A DNA stretch of 64,000 nt from Triops longicaudatus (GCA_022885665.1 JAGQDJ010000633.1:930001-994000); one strand, 5' to 3'. Shown: positions 13,169-27,800, counted from the stretch's first letter. The notes: generated from the letters alone by a model not told the origin. A program made the numbers and translations.

Positions 13169-13880
13169 TTTTTTTTCCAACTCCACTTTTACTGGTTAAA
13201 TTTTGGAAATGACTCGGATATTTTTTGCTTGCTATTACTAGCTATTTTATCATTCCAAGCAAAATAAATATATAGCCAAACACGTCCTTTATAAAGAAAA
13301 AGAAATCATAATCTTTTTTAGTAAATGCCTTAGGCTGGCCACGTTGAGTTCTCCCACCCAACAGTAAAAAAATCAACAAAAAAGGGGAAAACTAAACATT
13401 TTACCCTAGAACTGGAGACAGCAACTACAACCGATACGGAAACAGAACACGAACATGGGCTTAACACATGGCACACCATTCTTGAAGCCTTTCTTTCTCT
13501 TGTTTGGTTTCTTGCGGAGAAAATTAGCTTTTTTTGGGGGGTAGGGGGTGGGGGGAAAGGCGACCAAGCAACGGACAAGAGCTATGTACAAATGTTACGC
13601 TCAAGTAACACCTTTCGTAACCTAAAAACGTACGTACGTGAACTATTGGACTTTGCAAACGATATGAATGTTATAGATAAATTGTAAACAGGTGGGAGAA
13701 AGCACAAAATATGCGCAATACCTAGGAACTCAAGCCATTTAACAGTGTCTCAAACATGTGACTGGTTGACGAAATTTGGTGTTGTTTCATGTGTTGAACG
13801 TGTTTTCTTTTTTTACACAATGTCAACATGTGTAGTGTGGCGGATCACAGGAAGAATGTTTCTTTTCAGTTTCGCGTCAC

Positions 13881-15835
13881 TCACAAGTAAACAGGCGTCT
13901 CTTGACCCGTGAGGAGACGAAACATGGATGTAGGCATGGTCTTCATGTGGATCTAGGGGAAAAAAAAAAGGATTCTGTTAGCATTTCAAGCTTTTGAAGT
14001 TTCCGGCAATTCTCTTCAGCCACTGGCAACTATCTGTGATGTCCAAAGCCTTTTCTGTTACGCGATTAATTAACAGCACACTAGCTGGAAGTTAATTATT
14101 ATGAGCATAAAGGATCTGTGATTGCTAAATCAAAGATAAATAATGCTAGTATACCTTTACTAGGCAATTAAAAACTAAACCAATGATTTTCACGTTACGT
14201 GAGCACTTTTACGGGTTATTGTGGTCTAAGTTACGTAACACGGGTTTTCGTGCTCATGGTAACACTGTACTAGCTACTAATGATAGATTGGTCACACGCC
14301 GATGCAATGACACCAGAATGGGCGCGAACAAAAATTATACTTGTAAGAAAAGAATATTAAAATTGACCAAAGAAAATAAAATTTAAAAAATTTCCCACCA
14401 CCATTCTTAAGACGCCCGTTCAGTTAAAAAAAATAGTCATAATTATTTTTTTTAAATTTTCACCTATTTGTGCAATTCTTTTTTGCTAGAAAGCATGCAA
14501 GCACCTTGAACACAAACGTTTGCATGAACTGCTGCTAAAAATACCCAGTTTTTCGCATAGAAGACACTTCTAGCTACAAATAATGTCAACAACGTGAACA
14601 ACTAGGTAAAGAGTATACGTTTACGTCACACAGTTTCCAAATTAACAAACTCTAAAGGTTCTATCACATCTAAGGGATAAGGCCTTATCTTTTTCCTAAA
14701 TTCAAGGCAGAAGTAATTTGCATTTAAAGAACTCGCGCCCAGTTATCGTAATTTAAGTACTTATTTTTAACACAACCAATTTCAGGTAAGGCAAAGCAGT
14801 GAACTAAGCTGGCAAGAAAGTCGAGGCGCTATCCACGCTTATCCTTTTTGCGCGACAGCGCCCTAAGTACTGACCATCATGAAAGTCCTAACTTATCATT
14901 GGAACTTAACTAGCGAAAGAACGATATCGCTTTCTTTATCGTCACTTATGGCAGAAGATCCCCTTTTTTGAAGCCTCGCTTGTAATTCACAACTATTCGA
15001 AGTGCAATATATGCACTGAAATACTGAAATCTTGCGGAAAAGATGATTGGAGCCGAAAACTTACTTCTCCAACGGAAGTTGCCAGCAGACCCACAATCCT
15101 TTCATGCGGCACAGCGACAACACTTTGACCATTGATTTCGATGATGCGATGTCCTACTCTGACTCCACCTCTCTCCGCGATTCCACCTCTTAGTAAGCTA
15201 CAAATCTAAAAAATATTAAAATTACTACAGGTAAGCCAAACCCAATACTAACATACGTTATAAGTTAAAGTATAAGTTAACTTATAACGTATACGTTATA
15301 AATTAAAGTATAAGTTAACTTATAACGTATACGTTATACGTTATAAGTTAAAGTATAAGTTAAGTATTATAGGTTTGATTAATAAAAAGAGGGATTCATT
15401 TACCACTCCATTTTGAACGCTAAAACCCAGTTGATATTTGGTATCAGGTCGCTTAATTTTGACTTCGACCACGGGCGGACATGGCACTACAGTCAGTTTG
15501 ACTGCGGTTGAGGACTTGGCATTCTAAGAAAAGTTATCAATCATGAGCAACATTTACCAAATGCATTCGAAGTATAGTCCAAAAGGAGCAAGTAAATAAA
15601 GGTCTTCGGAGTTTGTACTTACTTTAATGTAACCCTGACAGGTGGATAAAGGCAAACCCACCAAACTGACTCCGTTGATGGCAATGATTTGATCTCCGAT
15701 ATTTAGCTGGCCACAGCGTGCAGCAGCACCGGCTGGGGACAAATTTGCAATCACGACAGTGGGCAACATGGAACCCCACCCAGACTCGACGATTACCATT
15801 CCCAAAATTTCTCCCCGTGCCTTGGGAACAATCAC
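13881..15835 (-). CDS. Mint: Mint PDZ1-PDZ2 tandem and C-terminus
   Basis: Exon 15835-15623 is PDZ1 (GEILGMVIVESGWGSMLP, LNIGDQIIAINGVSLVGLPL). Exon 15523-15404 holds the linker CPPVVEVKIKRP and the PDZ2 carboxylate-binding strand YQLGFSVQNGV. Exon 15205-15065 has ICSLLRGGIAERGGVRVGHR and IIEINGQSVVAVPHERIV. Exon 13952-13881 ends with MKTMPTSMFRLLTGQETP and then VYL-stop. In vertebrate X11 the C-terminal tail folds back into PDZ1 as an autoinhibitor; the conserved VY-hydrophobic ending fits that. Confidence 0.95.
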
Positions 15836-18800
15836 CTACGAATAACAGCATTTTTTTCAGTTTGCAATTCTTTGAGCCAATAGAAAAATAACAAAGTGGT
15901 TTACCTCTTTCTGGAGTTCTTTCTTGGCAAACATTTGGAGTTCATCCCCGAAAATCTCTTGGGAGTTGAGTACTTCTTGGTAATCCATTTCCCGTACAAA
16001 ACTTTGGTCTTCTATGCCATTAGCTTTAAGGAATTCCATATAGGCAACTTGAAAGGCTTGGCCGATGGACTGTGCAATGAATTGAGCCTATTAAAAACCA
16101 CAAACATTAGCAAATCTGACCTTTTAGAAATGTAAGTCTACTTCTTCGCTTTCAAAGACATGGCAGATCATTTTAGGAGTGGGACAAATCTGAGGACCTT
16201 GATCACCATCCTGAGGCATGACCCGCCTCCGTGCCATGAGTACTACCAAGTCACCAATATCCGCAATATAGGATATGGTGCGTAAGGCATGATCCATCAT
16301 AATCTCCTAAAAGGGAAAGGTTGGTTATATGATATAAAATATGTATTTTGTTCTTATTCTCCCTGTGGCTTTTTTAGAAAATAATAATAATAATAATAAT
16401 TAGGGGCGGAGTTATGAAGCATACCTTCAAATCCGTGTTTAGCACCATGATTTTCTCCGTTGAAATGAACAAGTCCACCTCAGTACTAGGCTGTGTTTCA
16501 CCTTCTGGAGCCTGTCAGAAAAAAAGAGAAACGAGCTATTAATTACACAGTCTGAATGTGTATGCTACGCAAGCAGTAAAAACTCATGAAAACATTGGGT
16601 TTAGCCGAATTATTCCACTTACCAAAGCCTGGCATCAAACGTTACAAACGCAGCAGAAAAGACAAAGAAAAAAGCCGGTTAAAAATTAGAGGTAACATGG
16701 TTAGCTTGTCGCAACGACAATGTCAAATAATTGTAAGAGACAAACGAGCAAAACGAGAAAATCGTTCCCAACAAGAAAAGCAGGTATGTGGCCACATCCA
16801 GACGCGGTCGAGTCCCAAAATGAAATAAATGTCAGATCTATATTTCTTTCGTTTTTGCGTACTGTAAGCCATTCTGTAACAAAAAAATAAAATTCACACA
16901 TGGAAGGAAAACAACGGATAAGCGCTGTTCTCGTCACTCAGCCATGAGCCAGCTGTAGCTTAGGTTTATGGAAGAAAAATCAAAGACATCGCATGCATTT
17001 TCAGCTTCAGCACACTTAAGGGGGCTTTCGACAAAAAATAAAGTTCTTTCCGATTTCACTGTAAACCAAACAAAAATGTGTAAGCAATGTGCCTGTCCAA
17101 GTTTCCTCCTTTCCAGCAAAAGCCGTGCTAGTTCTTATTTCCAACGCTTGTCTCTGTAACAAGAAACCAAAAGGACAACGTCTCATATGTACGTAAACGT
17201 TTCTTGAAGGTTTGCACCCCGTTCCCATTCCTTGCTGCCTTTACTTAAAGGGCTTTCCATAACGAAGAGAAGAAGTACAGAATTCGAGCAGTCCCATGTC
17301 ACACAGACGCACCTTAAGTCGTGTGACGGCTTCTTCCACCATGGTTTTCTTCGACCGGTACTTAGTTTCACCGTCGTCAGTTTCGGAGATTTCCATAGCT
17401 CCGAAGTAACGAAGCCGAAAAGTACAGCCATTAATGACGTCATGGGTCAAGTAAGTTTCGTGCTCTGTCCAGGGCAACAAGTTATCTTCGGTTTCTTCTT
17501 CTTCCTCGTCCAATTCTAGTCCTTCTCCGTCCTCTGTTTCGTCAAGCCCCACACCACGATGTTCGCCTACCCTTTCTGACAAGTGGTTAAGTTTTCCGGT
17601 AGGCGTTCCTAGCACAATGATTTCCGGACTGGACGACAAGACATTTTCGATAATGCCGACATTGTTGTTTTCCAAGCTGTCGCCCAAGTAAGAACGCTGA
17701 ACCACTCTGTCCAGGTCCTGTTCTTCCTCTTCATTAGGAGCAGAATCGTCGTTGTTGTTCACGCCACCAGATGTCGGAAACTTTGATTTAAGAGAAGGGG
17801 ACATTACGAAGATTACAGTAGCTCTGACCCTTTTTCTTTAACAAATGTCTTTCATGCTACGCAAGACCGATTTTACGAAAGGAATAGAGTGATGCTCCCC
17901 GCCAATAAGGTCCAAAAAGACGCATCTGGCAAGCGACCACATACCCACCCGAAGCCTTGGTAATTTCTTTGATTTTTTCTGAGCTGTAATTGAATTGCCC
18001 TTCAAGATTTACCCTTTCACACATTATGGTTCCTCATACGTATTACTACAACGAGGAAACACCCAGAACTTACTTTAATGCGAGAGACGGCTTCTTCAGC
18101 TTGCATCATCCGAGTAATTTTTGTGGGGGCACCTTCGCACACCAGTTGCGTGGAGCCGAGGTAGTGAGCGCGAAAAAGCACGCCTTCAATTAAAACTGCA
18201 GGTTCATGGACCATGACTGAGAAAAAAAAGGAGAAGAGTTGGAAAAAGCGTAACATTAATTAAGGAAAACACATCAATTCTCCTGCGGCTAGGCATGACA
18301 AAAAATACAGGAGAATTAACAATCAGCACGATTTCGGCGTGCAAAACTGGGATTTTAAGAAACACCATGCTTGGCAAACGGGCAAAAGTGAGCAGGTGAA
18401 TCTAGCTAATGCCATGTTACTGTACACACATCAACCGATAAAAACTCACCCCGTAATCAATAAGCGAGAGTATTTTGTGCCGAGTGCGCACCCAAAACGT
18501 GTCATAAATCCCCGACGTCATTGCAATTTCAATGATGGAAGAAAAAAGAACAAACAGCAAAAAGGAAAGCCAGTGAAAAAAACTTGCCATTTACACATTG
18601 CAACAGTGGTATTCAAGTGCTACTGACAAAAGTTCTACTACGTCCAATTCGTTTCGCACTCAACCACATAACGGATAACACGTGGCCTTGCTGGACGATT
18701 CCCATTCCCCAAGAAATTCCGTCAGCCATTACGGGAAAAGAAGTAAAAAAAGAATTTCCGTTTCCAACCAAAGAAGTACAGGCTTTGTTGAGCCAAACAC

Positions 18801-21800
18801 AGAAATAAAAAGATTTTAATAAAATGGAAAGGTTGTTTACACAAGCAAGTGCTTGGTTTTCCTCTTATAAGCTGAGAATAAAATGAAAACCTAAATCTCC
18901 CCAAGTAGTCAAATCACTTTCATCTGTTTTCTTACAGACAAAAAGAAATTTTAAACCTGAAAAATAAATGCAGTCCTTTGTTCTTATATTTTACTTCTCT
19001 CAAGCATAAAAATATGGCGAAAATATTCATATCAGAAGTTAAGAGACAATACGCTTTACCCTCTTTTGTTCGTCCCTTCTTCTTTCCTGTGATGCTGCTC
19101 TCATCCTAAAAGAGAAAAGATACAAAAAAAGAGATTAAAATGAGTTTCACGAAAATCCATTCAATTACTTTGGACAACAAAACGAGCGTCACCAAACATA
19201 GCTAGGCATTAAGACTTTCATGCTATTAGCACTACTAGTATCGCAATTCAGCCTTAAACAGAGACTATAAAGAGACTATAATACGCTTCACACAATAGTC
19301 CCGGACGACCCGGCTGTTTTTAGCAAACGGGAAAAGAAAACATCAGGCCATGCGACATGCTGGCGGTTTACGTCAGTTCACCTGCGCGTGTTTCGGGGGT
19401 GCTAACTCGGCATTGTTGCAGGGACTCGTACTACCCTCGTCAGCCAGCGATGAGGCTTTGGCTCGCCCCGAGTCACCCGCAGCAGCGGGAACTGCAACAA
19501 TGCTGGTGGAATTGAGAGCCGTGTGATTGGAGGCTGACGGGGATGATTTCCTGGTAGAGGCAGCAGAAGAAGGCGTGGCTGACGAGGCAGAAGTGGAAGA
19601 GGAAGGTAAAGTGGACGAGCGACGGCGGTTATTGTTTACTGTCCTAATTCGATCCTGCACAGAGACACATCCGGGTCATGTCCAATCAGCCGAGTAATTC
19701 TTGATTAAACTACATGGACAGCTCTTTAAGGAGAAAAAAATAGCTAATCTTTTATAGAACCCCTGATTTCTAGCCTTATCGCGCCTATTTCTATTATGGG
19801 GTTCTTCTGTCCAACCCGGGACTTTTGTGGCCACAAGAGAAAAACCACAAGAGACCTTTCCGATAATGTAGGGTTCTACGGAGACATGGGAAAAGACCAC
19901 GACGTAAACACTTTTTCTTTTGTGCTCTATATCGACCTATGCCGTTCCCGCGCTTTCACACAAGAATTGGAAAGCACGTTAAGCAAGCGGTGCTACTTAC
20001 GTCTGCAGTATATTGTTACTGTAATATCAATTAGCCGAGCATTTTTACTCATTTTCAATAAAAAAATAAAGTATATAATCCGTGTGACCGAAAAACTTTA
20101 ATTTTTACAAGCTTCGAAAACTTACAGAAATCGTCCAAAAGACGAAAAAGTTTGGATTTCTTAAAATTAAGATAAATAAAAATGGGTGTTTTAAACATGT
20201 AATCACATTATTTTAATTTGATTAGATAAATTTACGACAATACAATACTAATCTTACTAGCAATAGGCTTACTGCCTACGTCGTGAATACATGAAAAAAT
20301 AATTAAAAATAAGCATCTTCGGCCCTGGAAATACTGAAGTCTAAACTATTAAATGCGTTGTGAAATAGTCCCGCGTGTATGAGATTGGTAAAGGGCAATG
20401 GACACCAAAAACACCTATTGAGATTTTTATGGATTCTTTTTGTACACATTATTATAAGAACACAGGATCTTATTTAATTTTTTTTTTTCCTGACGAATCT
20501 TCTCACCGCGTGAACATGTCACAGGGGGGGGGGTAAAACAGGGCATATTCCCCCCCCCCTTACGTCGCAGCACCACGTGACCGCGCTGAAGAAACATATC
20601 TGGAAACTTGATTTTTTACTATTCTTTATAAGACAAAGGTTTTTTTTTGTGTTCATTGCCCTTTAAGTATCTGTGCTTTTAGCTGGGAAAATGACAAATT
20701 TAGTGTAAACTTGTAATATAGGTAGGTAGCGTTTTATTAATGGGAAATCATTTTCGTTAAAAGATATATCTTGCTATCCTTGTTCTTGTATAGCAAAAGA
20801 CTGTCTTTGTTATATTATATGCTTATACGTCTCAACGTATAACTAGTTCTCTCTTCAATTATTTCTTTACCGGTTTGCGACTCCGTTGAGTTTTTCTCTT
20901 ATCACTTGAAACTGACGACACCATATCGCAATTAACTGATTTTTTTTCTTTTTTTTTTCCTGAGACAAGTCCGAAAATACAAAAACCGCAAAGATTCACA
21001 AAATATGGGAAAAATCCTGAAAATTTGCCCTGCGGATATATGAAAGGTCTGTTAATGCAATTCTGACTAAATCGGCCATTTCGAAGACTATTTCCACCGA
21101 AAACGCTGTCATTTTCTTTGCGTATCAGCCATTTTAAACTCTGGTCTGTTGAGAATTATCTTTTCTTTGGTCAGATCTTCAATCACTTGATAGAAGCTTG
21201 ATTTTCTATCATCGATCTAAACTACGAGGTATTTCTTCACTTCACTACTAATTGATTTTCCGAGTAATTAGTAAAGACTTAACACTCCTTGGGCGCGTGA
21301 GCTTTCAGGATCTAAAGGCTCGTTACCAGTTTTTTGTCTGGTCTTCAGGCAAAGAAACAAATATCCACAGATAACATGTTGGACCACTGTAAAAAATTGA
21401 ATGTTTTCATGGGTAAAAGCGGAACCGAACGTTTTAGTCTTACGACACTCGGTTGCGAGAAGTAGAGAGGATTACGAAAGAAAAAACCGGAAATCCCTGT
21501 TAAGGCTGGGAACGAATCATTTAAGTGGTGGAAAAGAGTAAAGCATAAAAAATGCATAAACAGGTTGTCACACTTGTTTGGAGAAGACGTAGAGAAAGGG
21601 AAAAAAATCTGCTACGTATCAACGCAGAAAAAATCCTTTGATAGGTAGTCATCCTAGCGTTACAGCCTTTCCCCTTGGACGGCACAACAGACGGATTCCC
21701 CTGGTGCTATGAGCCAGTGAAAGTGTAGACGTGTTTCTATCCATCGTATGCTCGGCACATACACACACACCGCAACACCTCCCTGACAAGCATCACCTGC

Positions 21801-24800
21801 AGGTCGTTTCATTCCGGTTTTCTTCGTTGGTAGCGTCTTGAAAGCTTCAACAGCTCATTCACCTGAAGCCAAAGCCCTAGAAACCTATTGTCATTCTCTC
21901 TTCAGACCTTCAAATGTGCTGGCAGTCCTCAAGTTCAAGTCCTCAGACGTGAAGTAAAAACAGTAATAGACATGTGTCACCAATTTTGCGGAGTGTTGTT
22001 AGTGGTTCAAGTGCTCAATCTCGTGCAGACTTTGCCAGCAAATCATTTACCGTTCCTTGACGCATTTGCCGCCGAAAGGGCCTTTTATACCAGCGTTAAT
22101 AATTCGCCGTTTGTGGTAAGCAAAGATCTTTTTCCGAGTGTTGTTTACCTTTCAGGAAATTAAAATACTCATTCTTTCCTTGACACGGGCCTGACAGGAT
22201 TTCTGCGACAGGAATTTAACGAAATTTATAATAGAAAAATTAAAATTAAAATTCAGTTTGCTAAGAAAACACGGCAATATTCGGAGAGTTTGAGGGGTGG
22301 TGGGAAGGAGTGATGACGCTTGGCCTAAAGTGGTCTTATGGACCTCGTGGACCACCTACAGCAAGATTCAAAGCCGGCCGAAAGGGGAAGTGTGCGGGGG
22401 AAAGTGGCTCATTCATAAAATACGTGACTTTCTCCAGTTCGGTTGACCTCGTAGCATCCCATTGATATGCAAGAATTTCCGTCTACTTTGGTCTGCCACT
22501 CTGTCTAACTGGAACCGACGGACCCTTGGGCACATTCGCCCCATTAGCATATTTCGCTAAGCGCAGACAGGGAAAGCAATTAATTCATCTTTCTCCCGAT
22601 TCTTTCGACTACAATAGGTGGAAGCTGAAGAAGTTAGCGACGAAGAATGGCGTACCATGATCCGAGAAGATTTGGAGCGGCACCAAATAATCCCTGACGT
22701 CATCGATCAGCTTCCCGAACAGGTCATCAACATTGAATACACCGGAGAGCATGTGTGCGTGCACATGGGCAATCAGTTATCACCCTCAGACACAAGTTAC
22801 CAGCCGAGTAGCTTCAGGTAAAACTTATCCGACAATAAAACCCGCTGAGAGAAACCAAACAAGGACAACCACAAACGACTCCGGTATCTCTGATTCAAAA
22901 GGCTTTTTCTCTCTTTCTGCCACCCCTCACAGTTTCCCCCATAATGATAGCACCGCCCTATACACGCTCGTTATGGTCGATCCCGATTCTCCCCAGCGAA
23001 ACAATTCTCGCTATGCTGAGTTCCTACACTGGCTTGTAGTCAATATGCCCGGAGACGACGTCTTCCAAGGTAAATGAAATAAACAGTAAAAAATTCGGAA
23101 ATTTAAACGTTAAAACTCGTGCCAGTAAGAAGGCTCTGTCATAGTTATCAATGCCTCTCGAATCCTATACGAAGTAAGAATGAAAATATTTTATGGAGTA
23201 AATGAGTAACTAATACGAAAATGCAGAAAAATATTACACAATATTACAGAAAAAAAGTATAATTCTATTAAATTAAATACAAATCGTGAGACAGTTCGGT
23301 GTTTAAGGCCTGTATAAATCAACTTGGAATTTATTGTTTTATTTGTGTTAAAAGGAGAGACACTGGCAGAATACTTCGGACCCGCTCCGTCCCCTAAAGG
23401 CGGATCTCATCGCTACGTCTTCGTAGTGTACCGACAACCAGGCCCAATTGTTACTTCTGAGTTACCGCGAGCTGGTCCTTGCGAGTGGCAATCCCGAACG
23501 CGATTCAGTGCTCGACAGTTTGCCAAAATTCACGATCTGGGTGCCCCTTTCGCAGTCAACTTTTTTAACTCAGAAAATGAGCCACAAGTCACCAAGCTGA
23601 TTCAACGTTGCTTAACACCCTCATCGCACAGTTAATCTCTACACATCTCAATTTAAAATTCTAAAGTTTTAATCTGCCGTTTTTCTCTTCGTTACCGAGT
23701 TATTGTGCCTGTATATCCAAATAAAAGTTTTTGATAAAAAAAGAGAAAAAAGCTGATGACACTTGGCTTTTTACTATCCCTTGTCAAGAACTCTGGAACG
23801 AATCCTTTTGAATCAAATGGCAAGCATAAAGAGAATTCCTCGAGAGATTGCCAACTAAACAGCATGGTATGGGAAAAAGGGGAGACAAACAACGAGAAAA
23901 CAGTCTGGAAGAGCACTTACTTTTTCGTCAAAGAACTCACTGTCCGGGGGATGTTCATCTTCTGCGAGCAATTCGTCCGTTTCTTTTTGCTCCTCATCTT
24001 CCCCTAAATGTAGAAAAAAATGCAAACACGAAAAGAAAGAAACGTTAATTCAGCAATCTCTTCGTCTTGGGGCTATGAAGTCCATTTAAACATACCGTCC
24101 TCATGGTTGCCATTGGCTTTCGAGCTGCTCTTCCACTGGTCGCCATGACTACCAGCACTGCTGCCTAATCTGGGGTACAAACACGCTACATTAGACAACT
24201 TGGAATTTCAAATATGGATAGGAAAAAATGGGAAAAAGAGGGTTTACCTAGGGATCCAAACTGGAGAGGCAGAAACGGTATCCGTCACCGCCGACTGCTG
24301 CTGCGTTGTTGACATCGCCGCAGGAATTTTGAGTGAATGTCGATTTCGTGTCTGACGAAGCGCGTCGCGAAGCTCTTGGATGGCCACATTGTCCGACTTT
24401 GCACTTACTGTCCCCTTGCTTGACCCTGTACTGGCTACACGGCTGCCGAGGTCGACCAGCTGTTGTGCCGACTGGCTGTGATGGAGTTGTTCTTGACTTA
24501 AGTGATTCTGGTTGCATTCAGCGGGTGACAAACTCCTCGGAGCAGGCGGTGGCGGTGGTGACTCATTCTCTTGTGAGCCTTTGGAAAGAGAAAAATAAAA
24601 ATGTTACTTTCTTTATTATTCAATTACACGTTACAGCCAACGCAAAAATCTAGAACATAAAAAAGCAGCTTTTATACAACAGTGTAATAAACTATGCTTT
24701 CTTCATAATTACTACCTACACGGGATATAAATTTACGTCTATACTTCAAATACAACAGTGCATTACAAGCACAAGTTTAGCATCATACGTAGTATTTTCT

Positions 24801-27800
24801 TCGTACCAGCTGTTCCTCAATGACAGAAAAATAATTACTGAAACCAGACGCATATTATGGGTTTAAGGGCGTCAAAACTTTTACTGCAAATATTTCGTGA
24901 AAACTTTAAATTAGCGAGGAAAAGTTCGGCATATACTCGTAATGCTACTGTCAACAGGAAAATTATCGCGGGAATACTGAGCAGTATATTTGGTTCAATA
25001 TAAGTAAAAAACATTAAAAACAACTTTCGCGTAAGCTTCCAATATTGCACAGCGCAAACTACACAACAAAACAGCGAAAACAGAACGCTGGTTGAAACAA
25101 AATAAGTGCATTCCGCGTGCAACTTACATACAAAAACCAAATAAATTATAATCGTCTAATAACGGACATTAAAACAAATAATGTTCGTAAACCATGCTTT
25201 TCGTCTGAGTCTGGAGTAAGCAAAGTGACAATAATTACTTCAATCTTAAATCTTCAATTTTATTAACGTTGTTTACGCAAACTTCCTATTTTGTCAGCAA
25301 TAACGGATTTTTTCGCCCTACGAATTTTTACGGTGTTTGTGTTCACAATCAAGCCACTATTTATGGCATAACGAACTCGTCTTACACCCATTTAGAAATA
25401 TTTAGTCGCAGTTATCTAAGCCAAAAATGCAACTCAACTGCTACTGATACCGACTCGTAAACGTATTGAAGTATAATTTAAGTGCAAAAAACTTACGTGT
25501 TTTCTATTATTATTTGTCAGTAGATTTTTTAAGTTTTTAATGCACTTTACATGTTAATCTGATTTCGTCAACTACCCGACTTTTCAACTACCTTTCAGTC
25601 CCGACCGGTTGTCGAGTACGAAGTTCTACTATACTATGAATGCGTATTCGATTTTCTCTCCCCGATTTCTCAACCATTTCACGAAACGACTGATTAATAA
25701 CGGCGGAGTTTTCCCGAACTCCTTACCCCCATTATTGCCCACGTGAACACTAGCATACGTAATATTATGATCAACTACAGTTCCCCTTTCGACATCGATT
25801 TCTTGGAATCCATTTAAACCCCCCGAACCCAGCTGCCGATGTGTATTTACGGCTCAGGAGCGTTTCTTTGAACCACACTTGTTTCAGACACATTAGCTCT
25901 CGATACCCCTTTCTCCATTTTCCTTCATTGCGTCTTCGCCTAATGAGTTTCTTGTCTTGCTTCTCATATGACTAATAGCTTTCCTAGCTCTTGTTCCCTA
26001 ATCAAGAACCATGCTTCATCCCTACCCTCCTTTTCATTTCAAGGGTTTACAACTCCTCGACGCCAATCATCGCATATAACCAAACACAACAAGGGAAAAT
26101 AAAAGTCAAGAAACTTCCATGTGTTACCAAAAAAAAAAAAAAAAAAAACAAACAAAAAAAAAACACAACTAAACTACAGCCAGAAGAAGCAGCAAAATGG
26201 AAAGAAAAAGGAACGTGCTCAAGCCCAGTAAGTAGATGATTTCAAAGCGTTAACTTACGTAGAGAATCCAGGCCATCTACGTCTGAGTTAGTCTGTGAAA
26301 CGTTAGTACAAGAAGGAATATTTTGACTGCGCAAGAAATGTTCCACCTGACGTTGGTAGTCCGGTTTGGCCGACAAGGGACCTTGGTAGTTGTTATTACT
26401 GTAATTTTTCTTGCGCCAGCCTGCAGACGAAGTCTGGGCGGGTAGGATATATGTACGGGAAGGCAGCCGTGAAGGGGTAGGAGCCGACTGAGGAGAGATC
26501 GGGGACATTAACGTCTCGGTAGCCGAAGGAAGAGTCTGATGACTCAGACCGAGCAACGACGATGCTTTTTCATACGACATGCTTCCGTTCTGTGTCGGTG
26601 GTGTGCAACTCGTGTGACTGTGGCGCAAAGATTGACTGACGGTCGGAGTGCCATTTCGCCGTGCTGGAACTGTATTTGATAACCGGATGGGACGTCTGTC
26701 CTCAGAACGAGCAACTGCATCTAGCCCAGTTCTAGAAGGACTGGTTCCTACTGTTACTTCTACGTCGCTGTTGTGGCCCGAGGACAAACCGTCCTCCAGA
26801 ACGGGCATGCTACCGAACCGTCGGCTGTCTCGGTGGTTATCCAATTGATTTTGATCCGCTACAGCGACAGGCTGACCCACAGCACTGCCATCTGTGTTGT
26901 TGAAAGCCCGCGGGCGGGGTTTGAGTTGGCCCGGGGCACGCGGTGCGTGCTGTGGCGGGTCATGTTCAGTTTCGCCATTGAGGCCGACAGATAGTCGTTC
27001 ACTAGGCGGGCTTTCCAGCTCTGAGTCACAATCTGTGGTCTCGGGAGACAACGTGAAGTTGCGACTTTGTCCAACTACCAAACCTACTTCAGTTTCGCCC
27101 AGATCTTCCGTAGAAGCCGTGTCTCTATCGCATTCGTTACCGGGTTCTACCACTGGAAAGTCGCGCAACTCTCCTGCTTCTATAGAGGCTGCAAAGCACT
27201 GACTAGCATTGGAAGATTCCCCAACGGGCTCATTGTCATGTAATCCACCATTGTCTTCGCCGGCCATGCCGTTCCGCTGCGCTAACCGTGAAGCGACGTA
27301 GGCGTTGCCGAACTGCCGGCGAAGGATGTAATCCAAGTCGGCCGGGAAACTCAATTTCTCTTCCGTTATTTGAGAACTGGCATCCTCGGCTTCCTGTTTA
27401 CTGCCTAAAGTACATAATTCTTCTAAGGTTTGTCGGGTTTGAGAAGGTGCAAATGTGACAGGGGCATTGGAAAGCGTGACGTCTTCAGGGGTCACCCGGC
27501 GAGGGAACCCAGGTCGAGGCAAGGAAGCTGTCTGGACGTTAGTTTTGTTGTTATTACTATTGATACTGTTGTTGCTACTGTGATGGGGGAGATAGTCAGT
27601 AAGGTTCTTGCAGCTGACCAATTCTCGTGTGTTATCGTGCGAGAAGGGAGGCCGTGGACCGTAGCGGCGCGGGGAACCGTCATACTGGGCAATGGGGATT
27701 CCACCGATAAGACAAGGGGACGTTTTATCTTCGGGTTGATACGGAAGTTGGGGCGTAGGGGTGAAATCCAGCAGCAGTAAGTCTTCTATATGACTAGTAT

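Noticed and set aside
13330..13578. Minus-strand frame with a hydrophobic stretch, considered as the missing DIP signal-peptide exon
   Set aside because: Its possible donor is phase 0 while the next Ig exon needs phase 1, and it lies 11 kb away within the likely Mint 3' UTR.
21888..21971. Earlier ATG for the PEBP gene at 21888
   Set aside because: It would put 28 polar residues before the signal peptide, and a CTCTCTTCAG acceptor-like site overlaps it. The ATG at 21972 gives a normal signal peptide.
26242..26258. Extension of Mint exon 1 to the stop codon at 26242
   Set aside because: GTAAGT at 26258-26253 is a strong donor and the next exon fits in phase with coding sequence.
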